Positions 25,978 to 35,085 of a stretch of DNA of 64,000 nt are shown piece after piece. Source of the stretch: Dysgonomonas sp. UBA7710 (GTDB lineage Bacteria > Bacteroidota > Bacteroidia > Bacteroidales > Dysgonomonadaceae); the NCBI RefSeq assembly GCF_002482385.1, contig NZ_DLFW01000043.1:32467-96466 (forward strand), read 5' to 3'. The position numbers were made by a program, and so were the translations under genes. How positions within the stretch are numbered: position 1 is the first letter of the stretch; every line of letters starts with the position of its first letter. The notes beneath the pieces are model-generated. The model was not told where the DNA came from. It was given only the letters and a program-made list of their open reading frames with translations, and searched no databases.

Positions 25978-28269
25978 TTAATTAGTAAGGACTAAAGTGG
26001 ACGGTGCGTCTTTCATCAGTTTAGGATTTCTGCTATCCAGTTCCTTCCAGCTATTGAGACTAATCATTATCAAATCCTGCTTCTTCAGAATATCACTATC
26101 GATAGGGATATTATTGTTCCAAAGCTGGAACAGATAAGGGTTTATCGCCTTAATCGCACGAACGGATTTTATGAAATCCATCGAGGTATCCATCAGTCCG
26201 ATAGCATCCCACAGGGTAATCCGCACATAAGAATTTTCGGCCAACCGTTCCATGAAATCTCCTACAAAGATGTCGTCCTCGTCAAGTATAGCGACAAAAA
26301 TATTCCTCATACTTACCAGTCCTTTATCTATACCTCTATCAACAAATATGCCAACCGGCATATCGCTCTTGGAAACAATGGTCCGTTGCCCTTCGTCGAG
26401 GGGTGCCAGCAGCATGCGGCTCCATTTTTTCTGGTTTCCTAATTTTGTAAGTAAATAATTAGGTAAATGAAGTATCCTGTTAGAGAAACCGAGGAAACGG
26501 CCTAAGACATTATCTGATAAAACAGAGCCTTGGTAACCGATCAGCAGAAAGTCATATTCCCCTTTGTTTGCTATCTTGGCAACACTGTTGTTGGTATCGC
26601 CCACGACTTTGAATATAGGGACGAAACTTTGTTGCAGACTGTGCGCCTCCTCTTCCACCGGTTTGAACATCTCCTGTTCTTCTTCCTCTATACCATATTG
26701 ATACAGCAGGTTTCCTTCCGAGAGGTGAAGCATGGTGAGTTCCGAAGTCGCTTGCTTCTTCCTTATAAAACTATTGGCTAGAAACATTAGTTTACGTCCC
26801 ATTTCAGCGCTTTGGAACCATACCAGTATTTTGTATTTATCTTCCTCAACCAAATCTGTATCCGCATGCTTTTTCTTAAATACCTTATCTATAAGACTAA
26901 GCAAAGGAGAGGTCATAAATGTGGTGGTCAGCGCCATCACAACCATCATAGCAAAAACTTCAGGGGTAAGGATGCCCAGATCGAGCCCGATATTGAGAAC
27001 CACCAACTCCATTAAACCCCTCGTATTCATCAGTGCCCCGATGGTAAGGCTATCTTTCCAATTATTGCCTACAAACCGTGCGGCAATTGCACTTCCCATT
27101 GTTTTTCCAAAAATGGCAAGAAAGACAATACCCCCGCATATCATCCATAAGCCCGGTTCGTTGAGCAGGCCTATCTCAGTGCGCAGACCGGTAAAGACAA
27201 AGAATAAAGGCAGTAACAGTACCAATGATACATCTTCTATCTTTTCGGTAAACAGATTCCTGAAATTAAGATTAGGCGGCATAATTACTCCCGCCAAAAA
27301 TGCACCAAACAGTGCATGAATACCTATTACTTCAGTGGCATAGGCTGACAAAAACAATATTAAGAAGAATACACCGATAACCGACTTGCTTATGTTTCTG
27401 TTAGACGATTGCAGGTCTGCTATCCGCTTCAGGAAAGGACGTACAATCTTGAACATGGCAAGTATATACAGCAGAGCCAGAAGTATGATAAACAAAGAGC
27501 TGGCAAACGAGCCGGCCTTAACAACGGCTATAACGGCAGCCAACAAGCACCAGGCTGTAATATCGTCTATTGCAGCACATGTAATTATAGTGGCGCCTAA
27601 AGGCATTTTATTGATTCCTCTCTCGTGTATAATGCGTGCCATAACAGGAAATGCCGCAATACTCATGGCAATACCCATAAATAACGCGAACGGGAGGAAA
27701 ACCGTACTCAGGTGTGTAAAGTTTCCGAACAAATAATAGGCAACAAGAACACCTAGTGTAAAGCAGACGATAATACTGGTATGGCTGATTATAAGGGCAT
27801 TATTAGCCCGGTTTTTTAAGGTTTTCAAATTAAGTTCCATGCCTACGATAAACATAAACAGGATAAGACCTATCTGGCTGAGAAAACGTATATTTTCCAA
27901 GGAGGAGACAGGAAAAAGGAATTCGGATATCTGAGGGAAATAATGCCCAAGAAGGGAGGGACCGAGTACTACCCCTGCAAAAATTTCACCTACAACCGTC
28001 GGTTGTCCTATTTTCTGGCATATCCACCCGAATACCCTTACAGCCAGAAGGATAACTACTATCTGCAATAATAATATAGCGACAGGTGCGGCGAAGTCTT
28101 CGGTCAGATGATGCAGAAAATCACTCCATGCAGAAGCGGTCGATGCCAGCCCGTATACGTTTTGTTTAGCTTCCAGATTATGCCTTCCAACTCTGACGAT
28201 AAAATATATCAGTGCCGAAAACAGGCTTATGATAGATGTGTAAAATACAAGGTTTCTATATTTTTTCAT
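25978..28269 (-). CDS. CPA2-family cation/proton antiporter
   Basis: A 763-residue inner-membrane protein. After one leading helix and a loop, about twelve helices form a Na+/H+ exchanger (Kef/CPA2) domain (about 60-460). It has the paired acidic motif CAAIDDITAW typical of electrogenic exchangers, plus GEIFAGVVLGPSLLG. The C-terminal 300 residues are cytoplasmic, with universal-stress-protein-like character (EYDFLLIGYQGSVLSDN, RMLLAPLDEGQRT). It likely exchanges Na+ or K+ for protons in ion and pH homeostasis; which ion is unclear. A -7 box lies at 28314-28321. Confidence 0.88.
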   Translation of the reverse strand: MKKYRNLVFYTSIISLFSALIYFIVRVGRHNLEAKQNVYGLASTASAWSDFLHHLTEDFAAPVAILLLQIVVILLAVRVFGWICQKIGQPTVVGEIFAGVVLGPSLLGHYFPQISEFLFPVSSLENIRFLSQIGLILFMFIVGMELNLKTLKNRANNALIISHTSIIVCFTLGVLVAYYLFGNFTHLSTVFLPFALFMGIAMSIAAFPVMARIIHERGINKMPLGATIITCAAIDDITAWCLLAAVIAVVKAGSFASSLFIILLALLYILAMFKIVRPFLKRIADLQSSNRNISKSVIGVFFLILFLSAYATEVIGIHALFGAFLAGVIMPPNLNFRNLFTEKIEDVSLVLLLPLFFVFTGLRTEIGLLNEPGLWMICGGIVFLAIFGKTMGSAIAARFVGNNWKDSLTIGALMNTRGLMELVVLNIGLDLGILTPEVFAMMVVMALTTTFMTSPLLSLIDKVFKKKHADTDLVEEDKYKILVWFQSAEMGRKLMFLANSFIRKKQATSELTMLHLSEGNLLYQYGIEEEEQEMFKPVEEEAHSLQQSFVPIFKVVGDTNNSVAKIANKGEYDFLLIGYQGSVLSDNVLGRFLGFSNRILHLPNYLLTKLGNQKKWSRMLLAPLDEGQRTIVSKSDMPVGIFVDRGIDKGLVSMRNIFVAILDEDDIFVGDFMERLAENSYVRITLWDAIGLMDTSMDFIKSVRAIKAINPYLFQLWNNNIPIDSDILKKQDLIMISLNSWKELDSRNPKLMKDAPSTLVLTN

Positions 28270-28313
28270 AAACTTAATACGCTGTTTATGAGCTTATTCT
28301 TTTCTTTCAGATG

Positions 28314-28321
28314 CAAAGATA
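28314..28321 (-). promoter_or_regulatory. -7 box of the antiporter gene
   Basis: TATCTTTG on the minus strand, 44 nt upstream of the start codon at 28269. Confidence 0.55.
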
Positions 28322-28693
28322 CAATTTTAAAGTGACAATCCGGCACTTCATTCGGAATCGAAAAAAATGGTAAATACCGTTACCGGGCTATATTTACCTC
28401 TATATAAATAATTTGCAATGAGATAGTCTAATTATACAATATCTGGTTTCACTTTTGATGTTATAGAAGATGTGTATATGCACTTAATAGCCATAAAACG
28501 AAGACTGGCAGAGTGACCTGTAGTAGCGTAAATAAATGATAATTAAAGAAGAATACCGGATAGAGCTTTTCCAAGTACTTAAAATACTTGATAAAGTGTT
28601 AAATAGCTATATATCTGTAAAAAAACAACTTAAAAAATATGTATTAATACAAAATTTAAACCCGAAGTTATCAGAAATTTACTATATAATAAT
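28322..28693. other. Spacer between divergent antiporter and lipoprotein genes
   Basis: AT-rich DNA. An open frame runs from 28536 into the lipoprotein gene but looks non-coding (Lys/Tyr/Ile-rich, low complexity) and precedes the promoter box at 28694. Nothing else was recognised. Confidence 0.5.
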
Positions 28694-28701
28694 TATCTTT
28701 G
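28694..28701 (+). promoter_or_regulatory. -7 box of the OmpA-like lipoprotein gene
   Basis: TATCTTTG followed by CAGCG, 71 nt upstream of the ATG at 28773. Its position inside the longer open frame argues for the later start codon. Confidence 0.55.
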
Positions 28702-28772
28702 CAGCGTTTTTCTATAACTATAAATATTACAAAACTTTACGATTTCGATTTTTTGAGCCAAAAATAAACTTT

Positions 28773-31274
28773 ATGGAGAAAAAAACTTACAAACTATTAT
28801 CCGGATTATCGTTTACTAGTATGTTATCTATCCTTATTGTGACGCTGACTTTAATGTTGTCATGTTCCACATCCAATTCAGTACGTGAGATACGAGCCTC
28901 CCGCGACCCGTATGCTAATTATGTACCGCCTATAAAGGTCAAAGTTCCGGTTACAAAGGATGATGCTATGATTAAGGATCTGTTTATGCAATCCCAGTCT
29001 AAACGGCCCAATATAGAACTGCCTTATATAGAAGGACAGGATAAAGGCCAGGTTGTAGTCGCCGAGCAGGTTACATACACCAATGCAGAGTCAATAACCC
29101 AACCTAAGCCGGATGCGGACAAAGTTCCCGACCTAAGCCAAGTACAGCACCTAAGTGAGGTGGTAGTTACAGCCAAGTCACGTTTTACACCGGAGCAAAA
29201 CGGACGGGTAAACGTGGACTTTGTGGTGAGAATGCCTAAAGAGCTGCTTTCGACTAACTTCCGGATAACAATGTCCCCTAAATTATTGCATAACGACTCT
29301 GTAGTGCCGCTTAAAACGATTATACTAAAGGGACAGGAATTCTCCAATAAGCAAAAACAATCATATAAAGATTACGAAGACTATGTAAATTCCATCGTAG
29401 ATGAATCGCAATACGACAGCGTTTTTGTCGACTATAAAGGGGTAGAGCAAGATATTGCTTTTCAGCAAAACTTTTATTACAACCAATATCATAAAGAATG
29501 GAGCAGGCAGGCCGATTTCGAGGAATGGAAAACCAGCAAGGAAGATGCAGAAGCATTAATGGCGGCCAAACAGACCGGATTCGACAAAAAACTGTATTAT
29601 GAGAATGTGCGTAAAGCAAGAGAGAAAGCAATGAAAGAGGTTGCAAAAGGAAAGGATACCACCGGCTTTTTTGCAAAATATATGAAAAATGTACCTAAGC
29701 CCGACGATTTGACAAAAGGCAAGGCCGTAGTAGAACAGAAAAATGATTATCGTCTCGATTTTTATAAAGAATATTCGAATCGTGCCAAAGAACAGGTTTT
29801 CCGCGATTGGGCCACAGGAAAAGATACAGTCGGAGCCTATGCCCGCTATATGAAAAACTTTGATAAAAACCTGAAAACATTGATGCTGGAAGGTGAAGAC
29901 ATGACCAGGATTCCGGAAAGATTCAGGGATATTTACAGGGAAGGCCGCGCAATGAATCAGATCAAAAACCAATATCTGACCGCTAAGGACTCTATAGAAA
30001 TAGCTCAAAGCCGGTATAAGTTTGAAGATATAGCCCTTAACGAAATGAAAAAAGAACGGCGGGAAGAGAAAAGACGAGAGTTAATTATTTTCCCATACGA
30101 AGAGAATACTCACCTCGATACTATAATACAGACCGACCGTGATTTCTTCTTTGTATACAAACAGGATTATCCGGTAACTCCGGGAATGAGAAGGCTTCGT
30201 TTGACTATGAATACAAAAATAGATGCAATAGATCGCAGTAGTTTTGTTACTCCTCTGTCCGATACATTGTCTTATTTTATTTCATCCTTGTCTCAGTTGG
30301 TAGATTCTACGCTTATATCCAAGACTACAACAATTCACAGGGATGTGTATAATACAATGGTTGTATATCCTAAATTCGCGACAGGTAAATCCTCATTCAA
30401 TATAAATTACAGGGACAACAAAGAACAGGCAGATAAAGTATTAAATACTTACCGCACATTTACCGGAGAGGGTAAGTTATTGATGGATAGTGTTGTTATA
30501 CGGGTATCTACAGCCCTGGATGGTCCATATGACGATAATATAGAATTATCGATGAAACGTGCAAATGCACTGAAAGATTACTTCATCAAATCGTTGGGAG
30601 GCAACAAAGCCGATATGACAATGATATTCAAAACACGTTACAGTGGAGAAGACTGGAATACAATGGCACGTTTGATTGTCAAAAGAACAGACATGCCTAA
30701 CAAATCTGAAATATTGGATATGTTGACACAAGCCGTAAATCCGGACCAATGTGAGCAGGATATAAAGAAAAACTATCCGGCTGACTTCAGAATTATTCAG
30801 GATTCAATATATCCATTGTTAAATAAAGCGGATATTATCTTCAATATGACCCGTCCGGGTATAACAGAAGAAATTTCAGTCAATACCGAAGTACGTCCTG
30901 ATTATGCACAGGCGCTCCGTTTCTTACAAGACAGGGAATACTGGAAAGCACTCGATATATTACAGGCCTATCCGGATTACAATACAGCATTATGCCTCGT
31001 ATGCATGGGCTACAACGCGAAGGCTCTGGATCTGTTAAACGATTTGCAACAGACGGGGAATACCGAATACCTGAGAGCAATACTTTCTATTCGCTCAGGT
31101 AACGACAATGAAGCAATCAACCATTTAATAAAGGCTTGTGAATTAGATCCGACAAAAGCGTACCGCGCACCGCTCGATCCGGAAATTGCAGGATTGATAC
31201 GCAAATATAATCTGCAGGAACGATTGAATAGCAGTGCAGACATGCCTCCGGTGAGCTTACCGGATCAGGAATAA
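28773..31274 (+). CDS. Large lipoprotein with OmpA-like and TPR-like regions
   Basis: An 833-residue protein from ATG 28773; the frame is open from 28536, but the later start gives a lipoprotein signal (MEKKTYKLLSGL to LMLSCSTSNS) and follows a promoter box. The middle (about 255-420) is rich in charged helices with two related segments (KEVAKGKDTTGFFAKYMKNV and RDWATGKDTVGAYARYMKNF), a local duplication. Residues about 540-640 resemble a divergent OmpA-like peptidoglycan-binding domain (YPKFATGKSSFNINY, DNIELSMKRANALKDYF). The C terminus has TPR-like helices (YWKALDILQAYPDYNTALCL, NEAINHLIKACELDPTKAY). It is probably anchored to the outer membrane and may contact the cell wall; its role is unknown. 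Confidence 0.8.
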   Translation: MEKKTYKLLSGLSFTSMLSILIVTLTLMLSCSTSNSVREIRASRDPYANYVPPIKVKVPVTKDDAMIKDLFMQSQSKRPNIELPYIEGQDKGQVVVAEQVTYTNAESITQPKPDADKVPDLSQVQHLSEVVVTAKSRFTPEQNGRVNVDFVVRMPKELLSTNFRITMSPKLLHNDSVVPLKTIILKGQEFSNKQKQSYKDYEDYVNSIVDESQYDSVFVDYKGVEQDIAFQQNFYYNQYHKEWSRQADFEEWKTSKEDAEALMAAKQTGFDKKLYYENVRKAREKAMKEVAKGKDTTGFFAKYMKNVPKPDDLTKGKAVVEQKNDYRLDFYKEYSNRAKEQVFRDWATGKDTVGAYARYMKNFDKNLKTLMLEGEDMTRIPERFRDIYREGRAMNQIKNQYLTAKDSIEIAQSRYKFEDIALNEMKKERREEKRRELIIFPYEENTHLDTIIQTDRDFFFVYKQDYPVTPGMRRLRLTMNTKIDAIDRSSFVTPLSDTLSYFISSLSQLVDSTLISKTTTIHRDVYNTMVVYPKFATGKSSFNINYRDNKEQADKVLNTYRTFTGEGKLLMDSVVIRVSTALDGPYDDNIELSMKRANALKDYFIKSLGGNKADMTMIFKTRYSGEDWNTMARLIVKRTDMPNKSEILDMLTQAVNPDQCEQDIKKNYPADFRIIQDSIYPLLNKADIIFNMTRPGITEEISVNTEVRPDYAQALRFLQDREYWKALDILQAYPDYNTALCLVCMGYNAKALDLLNDLQQTGNTEYLRAILSIRSGNDNEAINHLIKACELDPTKAYRAPLDPEIAGLIRKYNLQERLNSSADMPPVSLPDQE

Positions 31275-31295
31275 AGTAATTGGAAACTTAAAATA

Positions 31296-31333
31296 AAAAT
31301 AACCTCAGCTATAAATAGTTGAGGTTATTTTTT
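31296..31333 (+). terminator. Terminator of the OmpA-like lipoprotein gene
   Basis: AAATAACCTCA and TGAGGTTATTT arms around a short loop, followed by a T-run (GAGGTTATTTTTTG). Confidence 0.8.
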
Positions 31334-31471
31334 GTCCGGAATATTGAGGCATCGGGAATACAACGGCTAGTTTTTAGAATTTTATGCTTACACTTTCTTT
31401 CTTTCTTGTTATTTTTACGATTCATTAGCTAGCCGAATGACTAACAAACAATAAAACTGATAATCAACAAT

Positions 31472-33460
31472 ATGAATTACAGAGCTCTGACTCCTCAGGA
31501 AATAAATGTGCTAAAAACACAAAACTGTATTGCCGATAATTGGGATAATATAGAGGTTGCAGATAATTTTACGCCGGATTATATAAAGCATGTAAATTTT
31601 TCGGGTAAAATAAAAATGGGTGTGTTTGAGGAAGAATTCTCGCTGCCGGGAGGATTAAAAAAGCATTCAGGTATCCATCACGCCTGTCTTCACAATTGTG
31701 AACTGGGCAATAATATACTCATAGAGAATATTCAGAATTATATTGCAAATTACAGAATAGGGAATAATGTACTGATCCAGAATATACACCATTTATATGT
31801 AGATGGAGAAACTTCTTTTGGTAACGGTGTGGAAGTAAGTGTACTGAATGAGACCGGAGGACGTGAAGTTTTAATATATGATAAACTAAGCGCACACTTT
31901 GCATATATCCTTTCGTTCTACCGCCATCGTCCGGTACTCACCAGGAAGTTGCAGGATATGATAATGGCATATGCCAGAGAAAATACCTCAACAACAGGCA
32001 GCATCGGTAATAACGTTACAATCGTAAATGCCGGCGCAATAAAAAATGTGCGTATAGGAGACTGTGCTGTTATAGAAGGTGCCCGCCATTTAGAAAATGG
32101 AAGTATAAACAGTAATGAGCACGACCCTGTGCATATCGGATATAGTGTAATGGCCAATGATTTCATCATATGTTCGGGTTCGCGAGTAGAAGACGGAACC
32201 ATGCTCACCCGTTGTTTTATTGGCCAGGCATGCCAGTTAGGCCATACATATTCGGCCAGCGATTCTTTATTTTTCAGTAATTGCCAGGGTGAGAATGGAG
32301 AAGCCTGCGCCTTATTTGCAGGGCCGTATACAGTTACACATCATAAATCGACGCTACTGATTGCCGGAATGTTTTCATTTATGAATGCCGGTTCGGGTTC
32401 CAATCAGAGTAATCATATGTATAAGTTGGGCCCGATACATCAGGGGATTGTAGAACGTGGAGGCAAAACAACCAGCGATTCGTATATATTGTGGCCATCC
32501 CGTATCGGGGCGTTTTCCCTGATAATGGGACGCCACTATCACAATACCGACACGTCGAATATGCCATTTTCATATCTGATAGAAGACAAGAACGAAACGG
32601 TTTTAGTACCGGGAGTTAACCTGCGAAGTGTAGGCACTATCCGCGATGCGCAAAAATTTCCAAAGCGTGATAAGCGCAAAGACCCGGAGAAGCTGGACCA
32701 GATTAATTTTAACCTGTTAAGCCCTTATACGGTACAAAAAATGTTCAAGGCAATATCTATATTAAGGGAAATGCTCGACACATGTGGTGAGGCCAGCGAT
32801 TTTTACTCATATAAAGGTTGCCGGATTAAAAACTCGTCGCTGAATAAAGGTATAAAGCTTTATGACATGGCTATAAATAAGTTTTTGGGCAACTCTATCA
32901 TATCCCGTCTGGGTAATTGCCCATGTACAAGCAACGAAGAGATAAGGAGTTATTTGAAACCCGATACGAGTGTAGGGCTGTGTGTATGGAGCGATATAGG
33001 CGGTATGCTTGCTCCCCGCTCCGAAATAGACAAGCTGATATCGGATATAGAATCGGAAAAGATAACACAGGTAGTAGAGATAAATGCTATTTTTGTCCAA
33101 CTTCACAAAGATTATTATTCACTGGAATGGACGTGGGCGTGGGATAAGATACAGCAATATTACAGATTATCTTTGGAAACAATTACAGCGCAGGATATTA
33201 AAAATATCGTTGAGCGTTGGAAAACAGTTGTAGTAGACTTGGATAAGATGATATATGAGGATGCTAAAAAGGAATTTTCTTTGTCCTCACGTACAGGCTT
33301 CGGTCTTGATGGCGACCGTAACCAGCAGAAAGATGATTTTGAACAAGTACGTGGCGTATTTGAAGAAAACGCTTTTGTAAAAGCAGTATTGACGCATATA
33401 GACACAAAAACAAAATTGGGTAATGAGATAATAAGCCGATTGAAAAAAGCAGTGAAATAA
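31472..33460 (+). CDS. DUF4954 family beta-helix protein
   Basis: A 662-residue cytosolic-looking protein. From about residue 65 to 370 it shows imperfect hexapeptide repeats of the left-handed beta-helix type (LGNNILIENI, RIGNNVLIQNI, SFGNGVEVSVL, SIGNNVTIVNAGAIKNVRIG, QACQLGHTYSASDS), as in acyl- and nucleotidyl-transferases. The C-terminal 250 residues are helical (KMFKAISILREMLDTCGEAS). This arrangement fits DUF4954, common in Bacteroidetes, with no assigned activity to my knowledge. The gene is single, with a terminator upstream and an inverted-repeat-bounded element starting 35 bp after its stop. Confidence 0.75.
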   Translation: MNYRALTPQEINVLKTQNCIADNWDNIEVADNFTPDYIKHVNFSGKIKMGVFEEEFSLPGGLKKHSGIHHACLHNCELGNNILIENIQNYIANYRIGNNVLIQNIHHLYVDGETSFGNGVEVSVLNETGGREVLIYDKLSAHFAYILSFYRHRPVLTRKLQDMIMAYARENTSTTGSIGNNVTIVNAGAIKNVRIGDCAVIEGARHLENGSINSNEHDPVHIGYSVMANDFIICSGSRVEDGTMLTRCFIGQACQLGHTYSASDSLFFSNCQGENGEACALFAGPYTVTHHKSTLLIAGMFSFMNAGSGSNQSNHMYKLGPIHQGIVERGGKTTSDSYILWPSRIGAFSLIMGRHYHNTDTSNMPFSYLIEDKNETVLVPGVNLRSVGTIRDAQKFPKRDKRKDPEKLDQINFNLLSPYTVQKMFKAISILREMLDTCGEASDFYSYKGCRIKNSSLNKGIKLYDMAINKFLGNSIISRLGNCPCTSNEEIRSYLKPDTSVGLCVWSDIGGMLAPRSEIDKLISDIESEKITQVVEINAIFVQLHKDYYSLEWTWAWDKIQQYYRLSLETITAQDIKNIVERWKTVVVDLDKMIYEDAKKEFSLSSRTGFGLDGDRNQQKDDFEQVRGVFEENAFVKAVLTHIDTKTKLGNEIISRLKKAVK

Positions 33461-33494
33461 TATCGCGTTTTAAGTAGGATAAAGTATTTATACG

Positions 33495-34116
33495 AATCAG
33501 CAGTTGAGTTTTAACGTTCTATTTTTTTAATCATATAAGCTTTGTAAAAGCTCTTATCTTTCAGTTCATGTCTGCCGCGCCCTCCCGGGCTTGTCCTCAC
33601 TTTTGGCATTGCCCAAAACGAACCAAAAGGCTAGCGCCTCGTTCGACCTCACCCCCCGCCCTCTCCAAAGGGAGAGGGAGCCACAACCGTCTTGCCGGCT
33701 GAAAGGGACGAACGGGCTATCGCCCCGTCCCTTTCTACGCCGGCTGCACCGTGTGGGTGCCCCGCCTGCGTCACTAATGCGCGGGGGCGGACGCCAGAGT
33801 AAGGGCAAAGCCATCAACTAAAAATATACGCTGGCTCTATTGTGCGTCAGCCTGCGCCGTTAGCTTCATGGACGGGGTACCCGTAGGATTAAAAGACGAA
33901 AAAACGAAAACGTGTTTGAGCTTATCTGCCAATTCATATTTTACAACTTTTAGAGCGAGTTTTTTCGTTTCGTCTTTTTTTCCGTTACGGGTCGGCCTTT
34001 GAAGTGGGGCGCTAAAGCGTTTTTGGTTCCTTTTGCGGCTTTGGGCAAAAGGAACACAAGCAATCTCTGATTGCGCGTAGTAGAAAAAATAGAACGTTAA
34101 AAATCGACTACTGATT
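33495..34116. mobile_element. MITE-like element with 33-bp terminal inverted repeats
   Basis: Left end 33495-33527 and right end 34084-34116 are inverted repeats with 30 of 33 positions matching; the inner 19 bases (TTTTAACGTTCTATTTTTT on the left) are identical. The 622-bp unit is non-coding and GC-rich inside (33570-33810, 33990-34060), unlike the AT-rich flanks, and contains a smaller repeat (33844-33884) also found at 1156. There is no transposase. Flanks both contain TATA near the ends, but a target duplication is not certain. Confidence 0.65.
33844..33884 (+). repeat. Dispersed GC-rich repeat, copy 2
   Basis: GCGTCAGCCTGCGCCGTTAG and the following 21 bases match 1156-1195 with a few mismatches; it is nested in the element at 33495-34116. 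Confidence 0.75.
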
Positions 34117-34202
34117 TATATCATTCATTGCTATATTTCCGTAATTATTATCCACTTAATGAAAAACAAACACAAGGCGAGTGACTAACCGGAATAAAAT
34201 AG

Positions 34203-34234
34203 AAAAGCTCTAAAGTAAAACTTTAGAGCTTTTT
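34203..34234 (-). terminator. Terminator of rpmE2
   Basis: AAAAGCTCTAAAGT and ACTTTAGAGCTTTT are perfect 14-bp arms with a three-base loop, 27 nt past the L31 stop; on the minus strand a T-run follows. Confidence 0.8.
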
Positions 34235-34260
34235 AAATTATTTCGACCGATGCTGTACTC

Positions 34261-34521
34261 TTATTTCTTAGGCTGAGTACGTTTTGCATAACGATTCATA
34301 AACTTATCAACACGTCCTGCAGTATCCACAAGTTTTTGTTTTCCTGTGTAGAATGGATGGGACGAACTGGTAATTTCAAGCTTTACCAGCGGATAAGTAA
34401 CACCGTCTATTTCGATAGTTTCCTTTGCATTGATTGTTGAACGTGAGATAAATACCTCATCGTTTGACATATCTTTGAAAGCCACCGGACGGTAATTCTC
34501 TGGATGAATATCTTTCTTCAT
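34261..34521 (-). CDS. rpmE2: 50S ribosomal protein L31 type B
   Basis: An 86-residue ribosomal protein. MKKDIHPENYRPVAFKDMS and SSSHPFYTGKQKLVDTAGRV match L31, and the type B form is indicated by the lack of the CxxC zinc motif. It binds the large subunit near the bridge to the small subunit. In bacteria with both forms, type B replaces zinc-containing L31 when zinc is scarce; many Bacteroidetes have only this form. It is monocistronic with a good promoter (34560-34591) and terminator. Confidence 0.97.
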   Translation of the reverse strand: MKKDIHPENYRPVAFKDMSNDEVFISRSTINAKETIEIDGVTYPLVKLEITSSSHPFYTGKQKLVDTAGRVDKFMNRYAKRTQPKK

Positions 34522-34559
34522 TTTATAGTAGTTTAAGTTATTTCTTCTTTTTCAGCCGA

Positions 34560-34591
34560 CAAAGATAGGCCTTTTATCCTATTAAAACAAA
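34560..34591 (-). promoter_or_regulatory. Promoter of rpmE2
   Basis: On the minus strand TTTG (34588-34591), 20 nt, then TATCTTTG (34560-34567): a full match to the Bacteroidetes promoter pattern, fitting a highly expressed gene. Confidence 0.75.
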
Positions 34592-34657
34592 ATATTTCCC
34601 TCAAATTTAGGATAAATATATGAATATTTCTTTTTGAATTTTATCTATATATGCGAA

Positions 34658-34701
34658 CAGTTATGAGTTACTGCGCCCTTCGGGCAGTTACGGGTTACGA
34701 G
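34658..34701. repeat. CAGTTAC...GGGCAGTTAC repeat, copy 2
   Basis: CAGTTATGAGTTACTGCGCC then CTTCGGGCAGTTACGGGTTACGAG; second copy of 10462-10505. It is followed by GTTAACTG-type short repeats (34712-34740). Confidence 0.7.
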
Positions 34702-34815
34702 AAAAATATTGTTAACTGAAGATTGCTAACTGTTAACTGTAAAAGTTGTTACATTTGTTACTTTTTAACCATATATAGTTAATAAAAGCAAAAACAGCAG
34801 AATAAAAACAGTGAA

Positions 34816-34843
34816 AAATCTGTCAGATATGTCAGGTTTTAAC
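34816..34843 (-). repeat. TTGACAAACCTGACA-family repeat, copy 3
   Basis: AATCTGTCAGATATGTCAGG followed by TTTTAAC; minus-orientation, divergent copy. The 560-bp spacer around it (34522-35085) holds only repeats and no gene. Confidence 0.6.
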
Positions 34844-34960
34844 ATAATACAGTTAATAAAATCAAAAGAAAACAGCAATAACCATGAGATGCGAGATATG
34901 AATAACCAAGTAAAAAAAACTTATATATCATATTTTGCTTACCTGTCTACTAAAAATGTA

Positions 34961-34986
34961 AAATGTGTCAAGTTTGTCAAGTTTTA
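34961..34986 (-). repeat. TTGACAAACCTGACA-family repeat, copy 4
   Basis: AAATGTGTCAAGTTTGTCAA followed by GTTTTAA, 145 bp from copy 3 in the same orientation. Confidence 0.7.
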
Positions 34987-35085
34987 AGGAATCCGTTACC
35001 TCTTTAATTTTATTTACTAAATATATGCCAATATAATAAATTTTGCTTTCTTTTGTTCTGTAAAAACGTTTTTGAATAAGTAAAT

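Noticed and set aside
28536..28772. 79-codon N-terminal extension of the OmpA-like lipoprotein
   Set aside because: Low-complexity Lys/Tyr/Ile-rich sequence containing a promoter box; the later Met starts a proper lipoprotein signal.
33566..33821. Open frames of 76-83 codons on both strands in the GC-rich segment
   Set aside because: Composition is Pro/Arg/Ser-rich on both strands, as expected from GC-rich non-coding repeat DNA; they lie inside the inverted-repeat element and have no start context.
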